A stretch of DNA of 64,000 nucleotides from Toxorhynchites rutilus septentrionalis (lineage: Eukaryota; Arthropoda; Insecta; Diptera; Culicidae): NCBI RefSeq assembly GCF_029784135.1, contig NC_073745.1, forward strand, positions 45,491,521 through 45,555,520, written 5' to 3'. The first letter of the stretch is position 1. Each line of letters begins with the position of its first letter. The notes below the pieces were generated by a model. It saw only the letters and a list, made by a program, of their open reading frames with translations. It had not been told where the DNA came from and searched no databases. A program made the position numbers and the translations under genes. Below are positions 44,466 to 54,869 of the stretch, in pieces.

Positions 44466-45466
44466 TGGGTGGGTTATATCTATGATATAACCGCAAGGTT
44501 GACGTGGGACTGCCTTAGCGTAGCAATCATTCGTTTGTATTGATTAAATTTTTGATAAAATGAAACAATTCAATAATTCCATATAAGGTCAATTCATGCA
44601 TTGTGATAGATTATGTTCTTCGTTACAAGTAAATTTAATGACAGTCCTTTCACGTTTCTTATGATGCCTAGGACAAAATATGTGAACGGAATAATTATCA
44701 AACGATTATTTTATTTTACGTTTCCTTCTGAAGTTTGCATCTCTCAAGTGTACATTTTTCTCGGACCGCGAATTTGCTTGATTTGATGAACTTCAGGCAC
44801 TTGCACAAAGGCAAGCGAGTACAAAAGTACTTGCAGTTTGCATTTATTTGCTGAGTCGATTTCCCCAGACATCTTGGTTTTGAAGTCTGTGTTAGAGGCA
44901 AACACATTTCAGTCGGAACAAAAATGCCCCCGACTTACACGAATTTGCAATGCCAATTTCCTCAGACACCTTGGTTCTAAAGTCTGTGTTGGGAAACACA
45001 TTTCAGTCGGAACAAAAATACCCCCGATTTTCATGTATTTGCAATGCAGATTTCCCCACGCTCCATGGATTAGAAGTCTGTGTTAGGGAAACACATTTCA
45101 GTCGAAACAAAAATACCCCCTACTTTCATGTATTACAATGCCGATTCCCCCAAGGCTGCTTGGTTTTGATGGCTGTGTTAGGGAAACCGTAGATCGGGCC
45201 AATCAAAATGAGGCAGTTAGGGCGTTTAGATATCGCTTAACATTATACAGTTGTTCAATTGTTTATCTAATGAAAAATAACATTTTATTAATTGCGACAG
45301 AAGCGTAGAAATATTCCCTATCAATTGATGCAATCATCTTTCCGATCCAGTAAGAAATGTTCGAGTTATAAGCATTCGGAATCTTTCATTTTTTCCTGCA
45401 TGTTCTGTGTTTAGGTTTCCATTTTACCCCCCATATACTCCGGTTAGACGTAGTCCCACGTCAAAA
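44466..45466 (-). mobile_element. Element A, copy 2 (1,001 bp), inserted in the reverse transcriptase
   Basis: Reverse-complement twin of 9425-10425, equal in length. It begins TGGGTGGGTTATATCTATGA and ends CGTAGTCCCACGTCAAAA. It sits exactly between the RT motifs KKGCKK and NYRGIAS, within an A run, so the target duplication is probably a few A residues. It contains the same ~94-97-bp tandem units (44858-45192). The open frames on it (44716-45192) are repeat artefacts shared with copy 1. Confidence 0.82.
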
Positions 45467-45676
45467 GACGTCGAAACTACAGAGGAATTGCTTCCATATG
45501 CGCTATTTCCAAGCTATTCGAGATAATAATTCTGGACATATCGCATGCGTGCAACAACTACATCGCAGAAGAACAACATTGTTTCATGCTCAAAAGATCA
45601 ACTGCCACTAATCTCGTTCTATATACTTCGTACATCATCCGCTCTTTGGAATCGAGAAAACAAATTGATGCGATAT
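45467..45676 (+). pseudogene. LINE reverse transcriptase, fingers segment
   Basis: RRNYRGIASICAISKLFEII, then EEQHCFMLKRSTATNLVLY (RT motif Q.GF...RST..NL) and ESRKQIDAI, which precedes the first catalytic Asp block. The next codons of the enzyme (TDFSAAFDIINHD) appear at 47119 after the SINE and ITmDD37E element. A one-base loss near 45470 shifts the frame relative to the preceding piece. Confidence 0.85.
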
Positions 45677-45796
45677 GCGGAGGCGATCTGGCGTAGCGGT
45701 AACATCCATACCTCTCACGCTAAGGGTCACGAGTTCAATTCTCACTCCCGACATTCTTCCGAAATGGAAGGTAAAAGTGACGAACCAGCCAAAAAA
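45677..45796 (+). mobile_element. tRNA-Val-like SINE, copy 3, 15-bp target duplication
   Basis: GGAGGCGATCTGGCGTAGCG, CCTCTCACGCTAAGGGTCAC, GAGTTCAATTCTCACTCC and AAAAGTGACGAACCAGCC followed directly by the A tail. This copy lacks the CACTATAATACAG segment of the others. Flanks are AAATTGATGCGATAT at 45662-45676 and 45797-45811, perfect. The right flank runs into the ITmDD37E terminus. Confidence 0.87.
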
Positions 45797-45810
45797 AAAT
45801 TGATGCGATA

Positions 45811-47116
45811 TAAAGTCTGCTTCATTTAATATTGGAACACAAACAATTGCGTGTAGTTCAGTCATTTATTAACGAATTCATAATTTGTTTTTCATACAAA
45901 TGTAGCATTTTCTTTACTCTTTCATAAAAAAAATTATAAAAATTATTCATTGCTGTTTCGAAGAAATTCTCGTACTTTTCCCGTAATACGGCACATTAGG
46001 CGGCACACACTCTTTTCGTCCACCGTTTTGGCGATTTGATTCCACCAGTTCTTCATTTGAGTCATGTTCCTAACAAGTTTTCCCTTTGCCTTAAACCTCC
46101 GCTTCGTGATTGCCCAGTATTTCTCTACCGGCCGGAACTGGGGGCAGTTTGGGGGGTTGAGGTCCTTCGGTATTACGCTGACCCCGTTCGTTGCGTACCA
46201 TTCCATAACCGTTTTGCTGTAATGGCAGCTTGCGAGGTCCGGCCAAAACATTACTGGACGGTCGTGGGCACGAATAAACGGCAGAATCCGTTTCTGTAGG
46301 CATTCTTTTTTGTAGACTTCTGATGTCATTGTCTTGTCAGTGAGAAAGACTTTGGTTTTCTGTCCACAACTGCATATCCCCTGCCAAATCATGTACTTGC
46401 GGGCGAATTTATCCGCAAACACGAACTTAAATTTTGCAGGTACATCCCCCGAGCCGTCGCCAAATAAAATTTTTGACCTGGGATTTGCCCAAAGTCCGCC
46501 TTCACGTAGGTCTCATCGTCCATCAGAATAAATCCGTCGAACTTGGTCAGCACTTGGTCGTACAGCTTTCGAGCACGGATTTTGGCCACATTGTTCTGCT
46601 TCAGCGTCCGATGTGGCTGTTTGCTGGCTCGGAATGACCTTATTCCTTCTCGGAGACGAATTCGTCGCACCGTACTGTGAGCGGCCTGGAACTTATTGGC
46701 CAAATCGCGGTCTGAAAGATTGGGATTCCTCTTGACGGCCTTGATGACTTTCCCACGCAGTTTCCGGTCGACAGTTCCACTCCGACGCTTCGAATGCGGC
46801 TTCCGAGCCGTCGTCAATGTTTCCTTGTACTGCTTGATAACACGCCATACGGTATTTCTGGGCATTTTAAGCTGTTTAGCTAGCTTAGATGCCGACAACA
46901 ATGGATTTTCAAGAAAACTGTGCACAATTTTATCTCTCCGTTCGGCTTCCATGGCGGTTGTTTACAAAATGCTATCGTTGGGTGTTATGACATAAATACA
47001 TGGTGAAAGGTAATGAATTTCCCGACACGTGGGTGAAAAAAGTTTCCAAATCCGTCCACTAGGAGCGCCACAATGAGCAAAAGAATTTGTTCCAATATTA
47101 AATGAAGCAGACTTTA
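45811..47116 (-). mobile_element. ITmDD37E-type element, family B
   Basis: Terminal repeats TAAAGTCTGCTTCATTTAAT (left) and its inverse ATTAAATGAAGCAGACTTTA (right) agree over at least 30 bases into ATATTGGAACAAA. TA lies outside both ends (45809-45810 and 47117-47118). At 1,306 bp with one transposase gene on the minus strand it has the size and plan of a complete Tc1/mariner-superfamily element. It sits within the reverse transcriptase of the LINE. Confidence 0.88.
45943..46952 (-). pseudogene. ITmDD37E transposase, family B, one frameshift
   Basis: ATG at 46952 starts MEAERRDKIVHSFLENPLLS, with two helix-turn-helix modules (SASKLAKQLKMPRNTVWRVI, then LSDRDLANKF...STVRRI). The first catalytic Asp is in ILMDDETYVKADF. 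After a single-base loss near 46448 the frame continues with KFARKYMIWQGICSCGQ, then MFWPDLASCHYSKTVMEWY (second Asp) and PQFRPVEKYWA (Glu). I count 37 residues between the second Asp and the Glu, the DD37E spacing. Stop at 45943. Total length about 336 codons is normal. Apart from the frameshift it looks complete, so decay is recent. Confidence 0.9.
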
Positions 47117-48205
47117 TACAGATTTCTCTGCAGCGTTTGATATTATCAACCACGACATCGCAGTAGCCAAGCTTCATCGTCTTGGTTTCAACGGTCTACT
47201 TTTGAAATGGCTCCACTCCTACCTCACTGACCGCGTTATGTCAGTGAAAATAGGCGACACAATATCCACTTCTTTTCGGGTAACATCTAGTGTACCTCAG
47301 GGCAGTCACCTTGGTCCTTACCTGTTTTTATTGTATCTTAACGATATAAATCTCAGTTTGAAGTGTCTCAAACTCTCGTATGCAGATGACTTCAAATTGT
47401 TCCTCCCAGTGAACTGCATCGGAGATGCTGAGATTTTACAACAGCAACTCAACATCTTCGCCGAATGGTGTGCAAACAACAGGATGCTTTTGAATCCGTC
47501 AAAGTGTTCGGTAATATCGTTCTCACGCAAGCGTTCGTCGATAATCTTCGAATATAAGCTGCATGGTGTTAAATTGGATCGTGTCAGTACCATTAAGGAC
47601 CTCGGCGTTATGCTGGATTCGAAACTCACTTTTCGCGACCTCGTATCCTATATCATTGCTAAAGCGTCCAGAACACTTGGATTTATCTTCCGCGTCACAA
47701 AGCGATTCAAGGACGTGCACTGTATCAAGACTCTCTATTGCTCGTTGGTCCGTCGATTCTAGAGTATGCTTGTGCGTTGTGGTCGCCGTACTACCAAAAT
47801 AGTGTTCATCGAATTGAGTTGATCCAGCGGAAATTCATCCGATTCGCACTACGCAATTTACCATGGAATGACCCAATAAATCTTCCTAGCTACGAGGATC
47901 GATGCAAATTATTAGGGCTTGACTCATTAGTTTCACGGAGAAACGTTGCCAAGGCCCTATTTACTTCGGACTTCATTACCGCTAACATCGACTGTCCTGA
48001 ACTCCTCCGGTTAATCAACTTTAATGTTAATCGTCGTAACTTGCGTTCTCGCCATTTTCTCTACATCTACACAACACGAACAAATTACGGATACCATGAA
48101 CCTGTGACTAGTATGTGCCGTGTGTTTAACCGTTGTAGCTCTTGTTTTGACTGTCATCTTTCACGTTCGTCCCTCAAAAAATTGTATGTTATTGCTCTTA
48201 CATAA
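47117..48205 (+). pseudogene. LINE reverse transcriptase, palm, thumb and C-terminal part
   Basis: It begins TDFSAAFDIINHD (first catalytic Asp block), then LLLKWLHSYLTDRV, SSVPQGSHLGPYLFLLYLND and YADD at 47379-47390 (catalytic pair). NNRMLLNPSKCSVISFSRKR and IKDLGVMLDSKLTF follow. A frameshift near 47755 moves the continuation SILEYACALWSPYYQ, IQRKFIRFALRN and a C-terminal region into another frame, ending at the stop at 48203-48205. All RT motifs in this piece are intact. Confidence 0.9.
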
Positions 48206-48343
48206 TTTGAAATTTCTTATGTATTAGTTTTATTAGGCTTAGTGAAAAATAGTTTTAGTTTTAGTTTTTCATATCATACATTAGGGCATGTGTAGCCTGT
48301 TGTATTTGTGAATTAAATAAATAAATAAATATACTTTATTCTA
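48206..48343 (+). other. LINE 3' untranslated region and AAAT tail
   Basis: Non-coding, with a TTAGTTTTAGTTTTAG run, ending in AATTAAATAAATAAATAAAT at 48311-48330. A short-unit tail like this is typical of several insect LINE clades. The ITmDD37E element at 48344 begins just after it. Confidence 0.7.
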
Positions 48344-49609
48344 AAGTGTGTGTCACATCAAATTGCATCACGGAAAAAACGCTGTAGAAATTTAATTTTT
48401 AGGAATTATATCTTCAGCTTTCGCTTATAATCAGATAAGAGTGTATAGATCACGTTGGCCATGCTTCACTGTCAATTTTTCGTAAATTTGGAAAAATGTC
48501 GTCGAACGAAAGAGAGCGTCGTGAATTAATCCTGCGCACTTATTTCGAGAATCCGGAGTTGTCACATCGGGACATCGGTAAGATACTGGGAATCGTCCAA
48601 TCCACGGTCAGTAAAGTACTAAAACGATACTTCGAGAACCTAACCATCGACCGAAAGGTGAAGAACGGCAAAAATGGATGCTCCGTCAGTGAAAAAGATC
48701 ACAAGGGCGTAGTTAAGCAGTTTAGACGTAATCCGAGAAGTTCGGTCCGGGATGTCGCCAATAAGCTGAATTTGTCAAGTTCATTCGTCCAGCGGATCAA
48801 GCAGCGGGAGGGCCTGCGTACATACAAGGTTCAGAAGGCTCCTAACAGCGACGAAAGGTAAAACATGGTGGGGAAGACGCGAGCCCGGAAGCTGTACACC
48901 GAAATTCTGACGAAGCCGCATTGCCTGGTAATGGACGACGAAACCTACGTCAAAGTGGACTTTCGTCAGCTGCCGGGCCTGTTGTTCTTCTCCGCAGAAG
49001 ACAAATTCAGCGTTCTGGAGGAGATTCGCAAGCAGAAACTATCCAAGTTTGCCAAAAAGTACATGGTGTGGCAAGCGATCTGCTCTTGCGGAAAGCGGAG
49101 CGCCCCCTTCATGATGACCGGCACGGTAAACGGGCAGGTTCACCTTAAGGAGTGCCTACAGAAGCGCTTACTACCACTATTGAAGCAGCACGAGGGCCCG
49201 ACCATCTTCTGGCCGGATCTCGCTTCGTGCCACTATTCAAAGGACGTGTTGGAGTGGTACGAAGCCAACGGGGTCACCTTCGTGCCAAAGGAAATGATCC
49301 CGGCCCAACGCGCCGGAGCTGCAGGCCCTCCGGAAGAACCCAAAAGTTGTTAAATCGGAGGCGGACTTCAAGAGAAAATGGATTTCTGTTCAAAAAAAAC
49401 TACAACCTGACGTTGTACAGAACCTTATGGACGGGGTAAAGAGGAAGGTGCGAGCATACGAGCTTGGGCTCGAAGTATGAATAAAAAGAAAATGCCAAAA
49501 GTTGTTTAATAGTTTTTATTTTACTGTCTAAAATTTTCAAAAGGATCGATCTACTGGGCGATTTTCTACAGCGTTTTTTCCGTGATGCAGTTTGATGTGA
49601 CACACCCTT
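48344..49609 (+). mobile_element. ITmDD37E-type element, family A, copy 1
   Basis: Ends AAGTGTGTGTCACATCAAAT (left) and, inverted, AAGGGTGTGTCACATCAAAC (right), with the match continuing through TGCATCACGGAAAAAACGCT. TA flanks both ends (48342-48343 and 49610-49611). It is 1,266 bp, 31 bp shorter than copy 2 (60601-61897) because of a deletion in the transposase gene. Confidence 0.88.
48496..49480 (+). pseudogene. ITmDD37E transposase, family A, copy 1 (catalytic Glu deleted)
   Basis: ATG at 48496 starts MSSNERERRELILRTYFENP. Helix-turn-helix motifs are SHRDIGKILGIVQSTVSKVL and SSVRDVANKLNLSSSFVQRI. The first catalytic Asp is in CLVMDDETYVKVDF, and the second in FWPDLASCHYSKDVLEW. A CAA-to-TAA stop lies at 48859-48861. 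Compared with copy 2, about 33 bases are missing near 49320, removing the RPIEKYWAIMK block and the catalytic Glu, and there is a 1-base insertion just before. Downstream codons return at KRKVRAYELGLEV, ending at 49480. Inactive, but the terminal repeats remain. Confidence 0.9.
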
Positions 49610-49611
49610 TA

Positions 49612-50297
49612 AGCAGACTACAATGTATGAATGTATCTTGTTGAAGTTCTAACTGTTTGTGTTGCAACGAAATAGAATCAGGGTGGTCTATAGAAGTTAG
49701 ACAGAGTGTATTGCTGACATTTATGCAATAGAACTATTTTACAGGCATGTCTCCAAACGGTCATTGGACGCCTTTTCAATTACTTCAAGCTGAAGTGATG
49801 GACTGTTATGAATTTAAAAATTAACATTGAAACCTGTCGGAATGTTTCCCTTGCCTCAGTATTCGATTGGAAAGTACCGTGAATATATTTTAACGTTATT
49901 TTTGATACTAATTTCTAGATTATCTCACTTACAACTTATTTTTTGTATTTAAAATCTCTAGAAAAAAATTCTAATTCATAAGTAAGATTAAGAAAAATAG
50001 TTTGTTCAAGATAAAAAAAATACTCAAGAGATTTAATTTATACTTTGAGTCCGATTATTTCCAATGTTGAAAAAAAATCTTGAAAATAATAAAACAATAA
50101 TTCATGGTTCGTTTTCGAATGGTAATTGTTAGGATTTTTCTAAATATTGATATATGGTTTGGATATATTATTAGGAATCGTTTTTTGGGACTATGATAGA
50201 TTCATTAATATCCTCAACACAAAAAATACTGCTAAAGAGCAAAAAGTTGTTTAATCAATTTATGCCTATATATATTTTTTGCTAGATGTAGCTAATG
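49612..50297. other. AT-rich stretch, nothing recognised
   Basis: No domains, tRNA-like heads or terminal repeats seen between the two transposons. Confidence 0.45.
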
Positions 50298-50299
50298 TA

Positions 50300-50799
50300 C
50301 GAAGGCGGTCAGATAAGTACTTAGCCTCATCGCCCGATGGTGTCAGTATCGCAAGAGAGATTACTTATCGTGTAGTACATTCTCGTAAACTTTCAGCCGA
50401 ATCGGACTCGTAGTTTTGTTTTGACAGTGTGTGGAAGCGGGCGTGTCCACGGGTTTTAGGAAAATGGAAAAAATGAAAATTCCGCCGTCGCCACGGCCAA
50501 ATTGGTCGAATTGCACTACGAACTGCTGCCCCATCCACCGTATTCTCAAGATTTTGCTCCGTGCGACTTTTTTTTGTTTTTAAACTTGAAAAAGTCACTC
50601 GCCTGGCAGAAATTTGAGTCGAATGAAGAGGTTATCAACGCCACGGAGGTGAAACGTATTTTTCAGATGAATTAAAGAAGTTGGAGCATCGCTGGATTAA
50701 GTGTATCGAGCTAAAAGGAGACTATGTTGAGAAAAAAAAATCTTCGCTTATCCAAACTTCTTTTTTTTTGTAAGCTAAGTACTTATCGGACTGTCCTCG
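50300..50799 (+). mobile_element. Internally deleted mariner, 500 bp
   Basis: Ends CGAAGGCGGTCAGATAAGTA (left) and, inverted, CGAGGACAGTCCGATAAGTA (right), both continuing CTTAGC. TA lies outside at 50298-50299 and 50800-50801. The leader up to ATG at 50464 is followed directly by sequence from the end of the transposase gene, so most of the gene was lost by internal deletion. This is the classic origin of a MITE. Confidence 0.82.
50485..50780 (+). pseudogene. Mariner transposase C-terminal remnant
   Basis: It reads AKLVELHYELLPHPPYSQDF, then APCDFFLFLNLKKSLAWQK, where the third catalytic Asp motif (SPDLAPCD in family members) is SQDFAPCD here. FESNEEVINATE follows and, after a frameshift, KLEHRW and CIELKGDYVEK in the usual order. 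The first two catalytic residues are deleted. Confidence 0.8.
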
Positions 50800-50801
50800 T
50801 A

Positions 50802-52507
50802 TGTACGTTCCCGTGTATGAACAATCCCTCACTATACAATCAATTAAAAAAAGAAAAATGAAACAGTTTGATTTGAGACTTGTTGACAAAACCTACCGAG
50901 TACTGTAAAATTTTAGTTTTTTAGCTGTGTAAAGTTCGTTCTTCAATGTTTTAAATGCAATTTTGAATAACCTTCTTTCAAATAATTGTTTTCGCTCTGA
51001 ATGATGCGAAACTCTTTCATCAACTCCTCATAATGATTGTCCAAGAAAATTACCAACCATAGGAAAAGCAATCCAAACAGTGACCCGACAGAAGCACTGG
51101 CCTCTCTTCGAATAGACGGCACCATGAAACCACATCAACACCTGGTAACAATTGCACGAAACGCCATCGTGTCTCACATATGGGCCGTCTGTGTGTGGAA
51201 CAGCACCCCGTTTCTGGGCCCATATGGCGCCATGTCACGCAAGCTACTACGTGAGAATTTACTTCACCAAAAAGCGCATCACTGAGGCTTAAGCAAGGGA
51301 AATGAATTTCATTTGCCACCTCCCACACCCCTCGGATACCATTTTTGGGACTCTGCGTGTTCACTGTTCACAGGGGAAAGACAGTTCATAAAATCGAAAT
51401 AATTTTGACGCGGAATAATTAAACTGTACACACTCACACACACCTCACCTGATCCTGTCATATTATGCAGAGCGAACAACACTACTTGGGACAAATTTTA
51501 GAACCCCGTCCCGTCTAGCGTATCACACGAGACGATCGTAGAGGTTTGAGGACATAATAGCGCCAAAGTTTCACCCGGGGGAACAAGTTCCGTCATTCGG
51601 AACCATGTTTTCCGATGATGTGCCGCATTTTTGAAGCCCGGCAGTCAAGTCAGAGGTGGTCGGAGGTGGTGGTGACGTACCGTTTGTGATGCTGTTTTTA
51701 CAAGTTTATTACGGAAATATATTGCACTTTGGATGAGAAGAATTACCGGCCGGAGTGGGGGGTAGGAATAGGCTGCGCGGGTAGGCTGGTGACAACAACC
51801 ATGATGTGACAGTAATAATAATAATAATGGCAGCAGCAAACTGTGTTGCAATGTACGACAACTCGATACACCCATACCTGCATGTTGGAAATTGTTTGAG
51901 ACGGTATATGGGACTGGTGAAGTTGGGTGATGCTGGAGGACAGAGAGACCAGTCGGAAGTTGTAGAACATTTTTATAACTCCCCGGAGAGGGCATAGATG
52001 TTGCAAAATGTTATTTACATAATAATGGTGCACTCAAAAACATTCAAGCATTACGGATACCACGACGCCCTGCATTGCGAAGAACGGAGAGCAATGGTGC
52101 CTGGTTAGAGCTGTTTTGAACCACATTTTGAGAAATTTTCGTATTTACACTTTTAGTTGGAATTTGAGAATGTTAAATTTCTACAAAAGATTTAATTTTT
52201 TTATTCACACTTGACAAAAATATAATATTAGAGGAGCAAGGCATGACGAATTTTTTTGTGATTTTTGTGAGGCTAGTTGGCTAGTCAGTTTTTAGAAACT
52301 TAACCTGAATGATTTTGCCAATTGGATTCGTTATTGGTTTGGTATATTTTAAGTCCACAGAAGTTTTGAAAAAAACAGAGGAATAGATTTTTACTCTTCG
52401 ACCTCATGTTCAAAACACATGCACAAATTAAAAAAAATATTGTAAAAATTAGATTCTAAAAACTGCTCGTTAAACACGTTGTTAACTCAAAATCTAGATG
52501 TGGCAAG
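50802..52507. other. Mixed stretch with a GC-richer island (about 50940-52100)
   Basis: Overlapping frames on both strands at 51037-51364 and 51645-52033 have no recognisable domains. AATAATAATAATAAT near 51820 is simple sequence. No second copy in the window. Past about 52100 it becomes AT-rich. Probably host non-coding DNA. Confidence 0.4.
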
Positions 52508-53164
52508 CAGTGTTGCCACACGTACATATTTATCTGGAAAGGTACAGATTTTTTCGATTTTTTTTGGTACAGATTACAGTTTCCGGAGTGATGGATTAAT
52601 AACACGTGAAGTTGGTAGAACAGATAAGGCAGAGATTCGATTATTGGACCCATAAACTTTTTCAATTTAACAAGCATCAACGCTGTATAAGAAACGTTTT
52701 CATGGTTCTAAGATGGAGTTCACAAGATTTGTAGAACGAATTAACGTGAACGTGAAGTAAAATTGGTCCGGAAGGAAATAACTGTTTCAGCAAACAGATA
52801 TTTGCGGGATTAGTGAACAAAAATTGGCTGCCTAGAATAATTAACGGTTCACTTGTATGTCCGACGCTTCGATGCATTTCTAACGATCTCACTATGTCTG
52901 CTTGGCATACGTTTTTCCAGAATATAATCAGAACACGAATAAGCTTCAAAATCGGCTCAGCAATAACACGATGAACGCAATTTTAAGATCAAAGGATTTT
53001 ATTGAATATCGTGGCGTCAGATCGAAAAATTGAATGATTGTATGCAATCTAATTTTAGAAAGATTATGTATAAGCATCATCAAACTCACGAGTTATTCGA
53101 GGCTTGTTAATGTTAATGTACATTACAGCAAATGCATTATTTGTAGTAAGTAAGTGTAAAGTAA

Positions 53165-53390
53165 GTTCGGGTTCGATTACCGTTCTGGCAGGGCGATTTG
53201 TCGTCAAAGAAATTTCTTCAGACTTGCACTGTGGTCACGCGTATTCTATATCTTGCTACTCCAGAATACCCAGAATACATTCAAGTGTTTTTCAGCATAG
53301 AAATCTCAACTAAGTACTACTAATAAAAATTACGCAAGTATTATCTGCGTTGAGAAAGTTAAAGTTCCACTAGAGCAATTCCACGCCAAA
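53165..53390 (+). mobile_element. SINE, 5'-truncated copy of the 8895-9169 family
   Basis: It starts in the tRNA-like part at the B box (GGGTTCGATTACCGTTCTGG). GTCAAAGAAATTTCTTCAGA, TTGCACTGTGGTCACGCG, AGAAATCTCAACTAAGTAC and GCGTTGAGAAAGTTAAAGTT follow, aligning with the minus-strand copy at 8895-9169. The A box is missing, and no target duplication was found. Confidence 0.78.
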
Positions 53391-53814
53391 TCAGCCTGCC
53401 GCTGACCCGACCTTCTCCGATTTTTTTTTAAACTTGGTAGTTATGATGGAAGCTTTCCAAAAACATAATTTTGATTATCATATGACCAATTTAAATTACG
53501 ACTGATTTTTGAAAAGGGCGTAATCATAACATAACAGCATAACAATTTAAGAAAAGTAATATAAAAAATGAAATCTACATACGATTCAACATGAAAATCT
53601 ACATATAACGTTTTGTCTTGCACCCGAACTTGCGTTGGCTGAAAACATTTAATCTTTGGTAGAAATGGTGCCATTTCGTGTGCTGCAGGGTCAAATGCGC
53701 AAATAATGAGCTGTTTTAAAAGCTTCAAAATGGTTTGTATGTATGCGAGCAGACATCTCTTTCTGTTTTCTTTTCTCATTTCATTTGGGATTGTGCAAAA
53801 AAAAAAGTTCATAC

Positions 53815-53892
53815 GACGTCAATGGGGATCGAACCAAGGCCGGCTGGAATGCAAAGCTATTTAACACGACCACGCTACCCATATAACTGCCA
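53815..53892 (-). mobile_element. tRNA-like SINE head
   Basis: Minus strand: GGCAGTTATATGGGTAGCGT, GGTCGTGTTAAATAGC, CCGGCCTTGGTTCGATCCCC. GGTTCGATCCC is a perfect B box and TGGGTAGCGTGGTCG fits an A box. The acceptor-stem arms do not pair well, and a long T-rich stretch follows directly, so I read it as the head of a SINE rather than a working tRNA gene. Confidence 0.5.
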
Positions 53893-53914
53893 GTGCTGTT
53901 ATAGAGAAGCGTGA

Positions 53915-54235
53915 TAATATAATATAAATGTTCTGTTCGTTTGTGTACGCTTCAAAAACTCGAAAAGTGCGGAACCGATTGAGCTCAAAGTTGGACACAA
54001 TATACACTCCACTTCAAGGAGTGTTGTTACGGCATAAAAAAATTGGAAAATTGTAAGAAAAATGATTTTATATATGACCAGAGTGCGATTCTGAAATTGA
54101 GCTTCTAATGAAAATCGACTATTCAGCAATGAATATATGTTCTATGTGATGGAAACATCTTTTTTCCACGTGTTTGACAAAATCATGAACTGAAATTGTG
54201 TTTCGAAGTGACTTAAAATTTATCGATTTCCCTCA
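53915..54235 (+). repeat. Helitron 5'-part relative
   Basis: TTCTGTTCGTTTGTGTACGC, AAAAACTCGAAAAGTGCGGA and ACCGATTGAGCTCAAA match the 5' part of the Helitron at 54240-54442. It then diverges. There is no CTAG end of its own before the next copy begins. Confidence 0.5.
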
Positions 54236-54239
54236 TCTA

Positions 54240-54442
54240 TCTCTATATACATAAAAACTTTCTGTTCGTTTGTGAGCGCGTAAAAACTCGCAAAGTACGG
54301 AACCGATTGAGCTCAAACTATCATACAAAACAAAACAACCAAACACATCTAGGATTGTTGTCACAACATTAAAAAAATGAAAATTCCAACTCAACCATGC
54401 AACCACAATGTGTCACAGCAAAGCGTGGCAGGACACAGCTAG
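54240..54442 (+). mobile_element. Short non-autonomous Helitron (~203 bp)
   Basis: The 5' end is A|TCTCTATATACATAAAAAC, followed by TTTCTGTTCGTTTGTGAGCG. The 3' end is GCGTGGCAGGACACAG-CTAG|T at 54439-54442. TC start, CTAG end and A/T flanks fit a Helitron. The start could also be 54236. The 3' half differs from the 10460-11005 family, so this is a second Helitron family. Confidence 0.62.
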
Positions 54443-54869
54443 TAGTAACATATTTTTTCGCAAATTGGGAAAATATATTATACGAAAAATTTGTTCGATA
54501 AGGTATTATATCAGGTACGTAGTAATATTTCCTGCCGATTGATGCAAATATCTCAGCGAACAATCGAGAAATGTCGGAATTGCATTTCTCTCTCATTGCC
54601 CGTTCAATGATCGCTGCATTTGATTTATGTATCAGCCCACCCCACACACAAACTATAAACATTTTTGCTCCTATAACACGGCTGAGGTGGGAACGAACCC
54701 CAGCACATACCATAGTAAGGTTGTATCTAAAGAAAAGCAGTGTATGGCCATATTTCAAAATTATGGATAGTCTTCCTGGTCCACACTTCCATTTCTCGTG
54801 TGCCGCAGCCACCTTCTTTGTCGTTTCACACTTACAAAAGGCTTCCTCTTCTTCGGTGCTATAGTAGTG

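Larger units (their letters stand above)
39810..48335 (+). mobile_element. Non-LTR retrotransposon split by five insertions (composite)
   Basis: Pieces of one LINE follow in order on the plus strand: ORF1 remnant (39810-40341), endonuclease (40335-40652 and 43234-43550), linker (43590-43978), reverse transcriptase (44048-44465, 45467-45676, 47117-48205), and a 3' end with an AAAT-type tail (48312-48331). The intervening DNA is a mariner-like element, a 60-bp SINE-type tail, element A, a tRNA-Val-like SINE and an ITmDD37E element. Without insertions the LINE would be about 3.3 kb of what remains, so its 5' part is missing. The clade is not assigned: endonuclease and RT motifs fit the Jockey/CR1/Loner assemblage of insect LINEs. 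Confidence 0.85.

Noticed and set aside
54369..54812. 147-codon minus-strand frame, the longest unassigned frame in the window apart from element remnants
   Set aside because: It starts in unrelated repeat and runs into the Helitron 3' end at 54400-54442. It has no recognisable domain, and overlapping frames of similar length exist on the plus strand.
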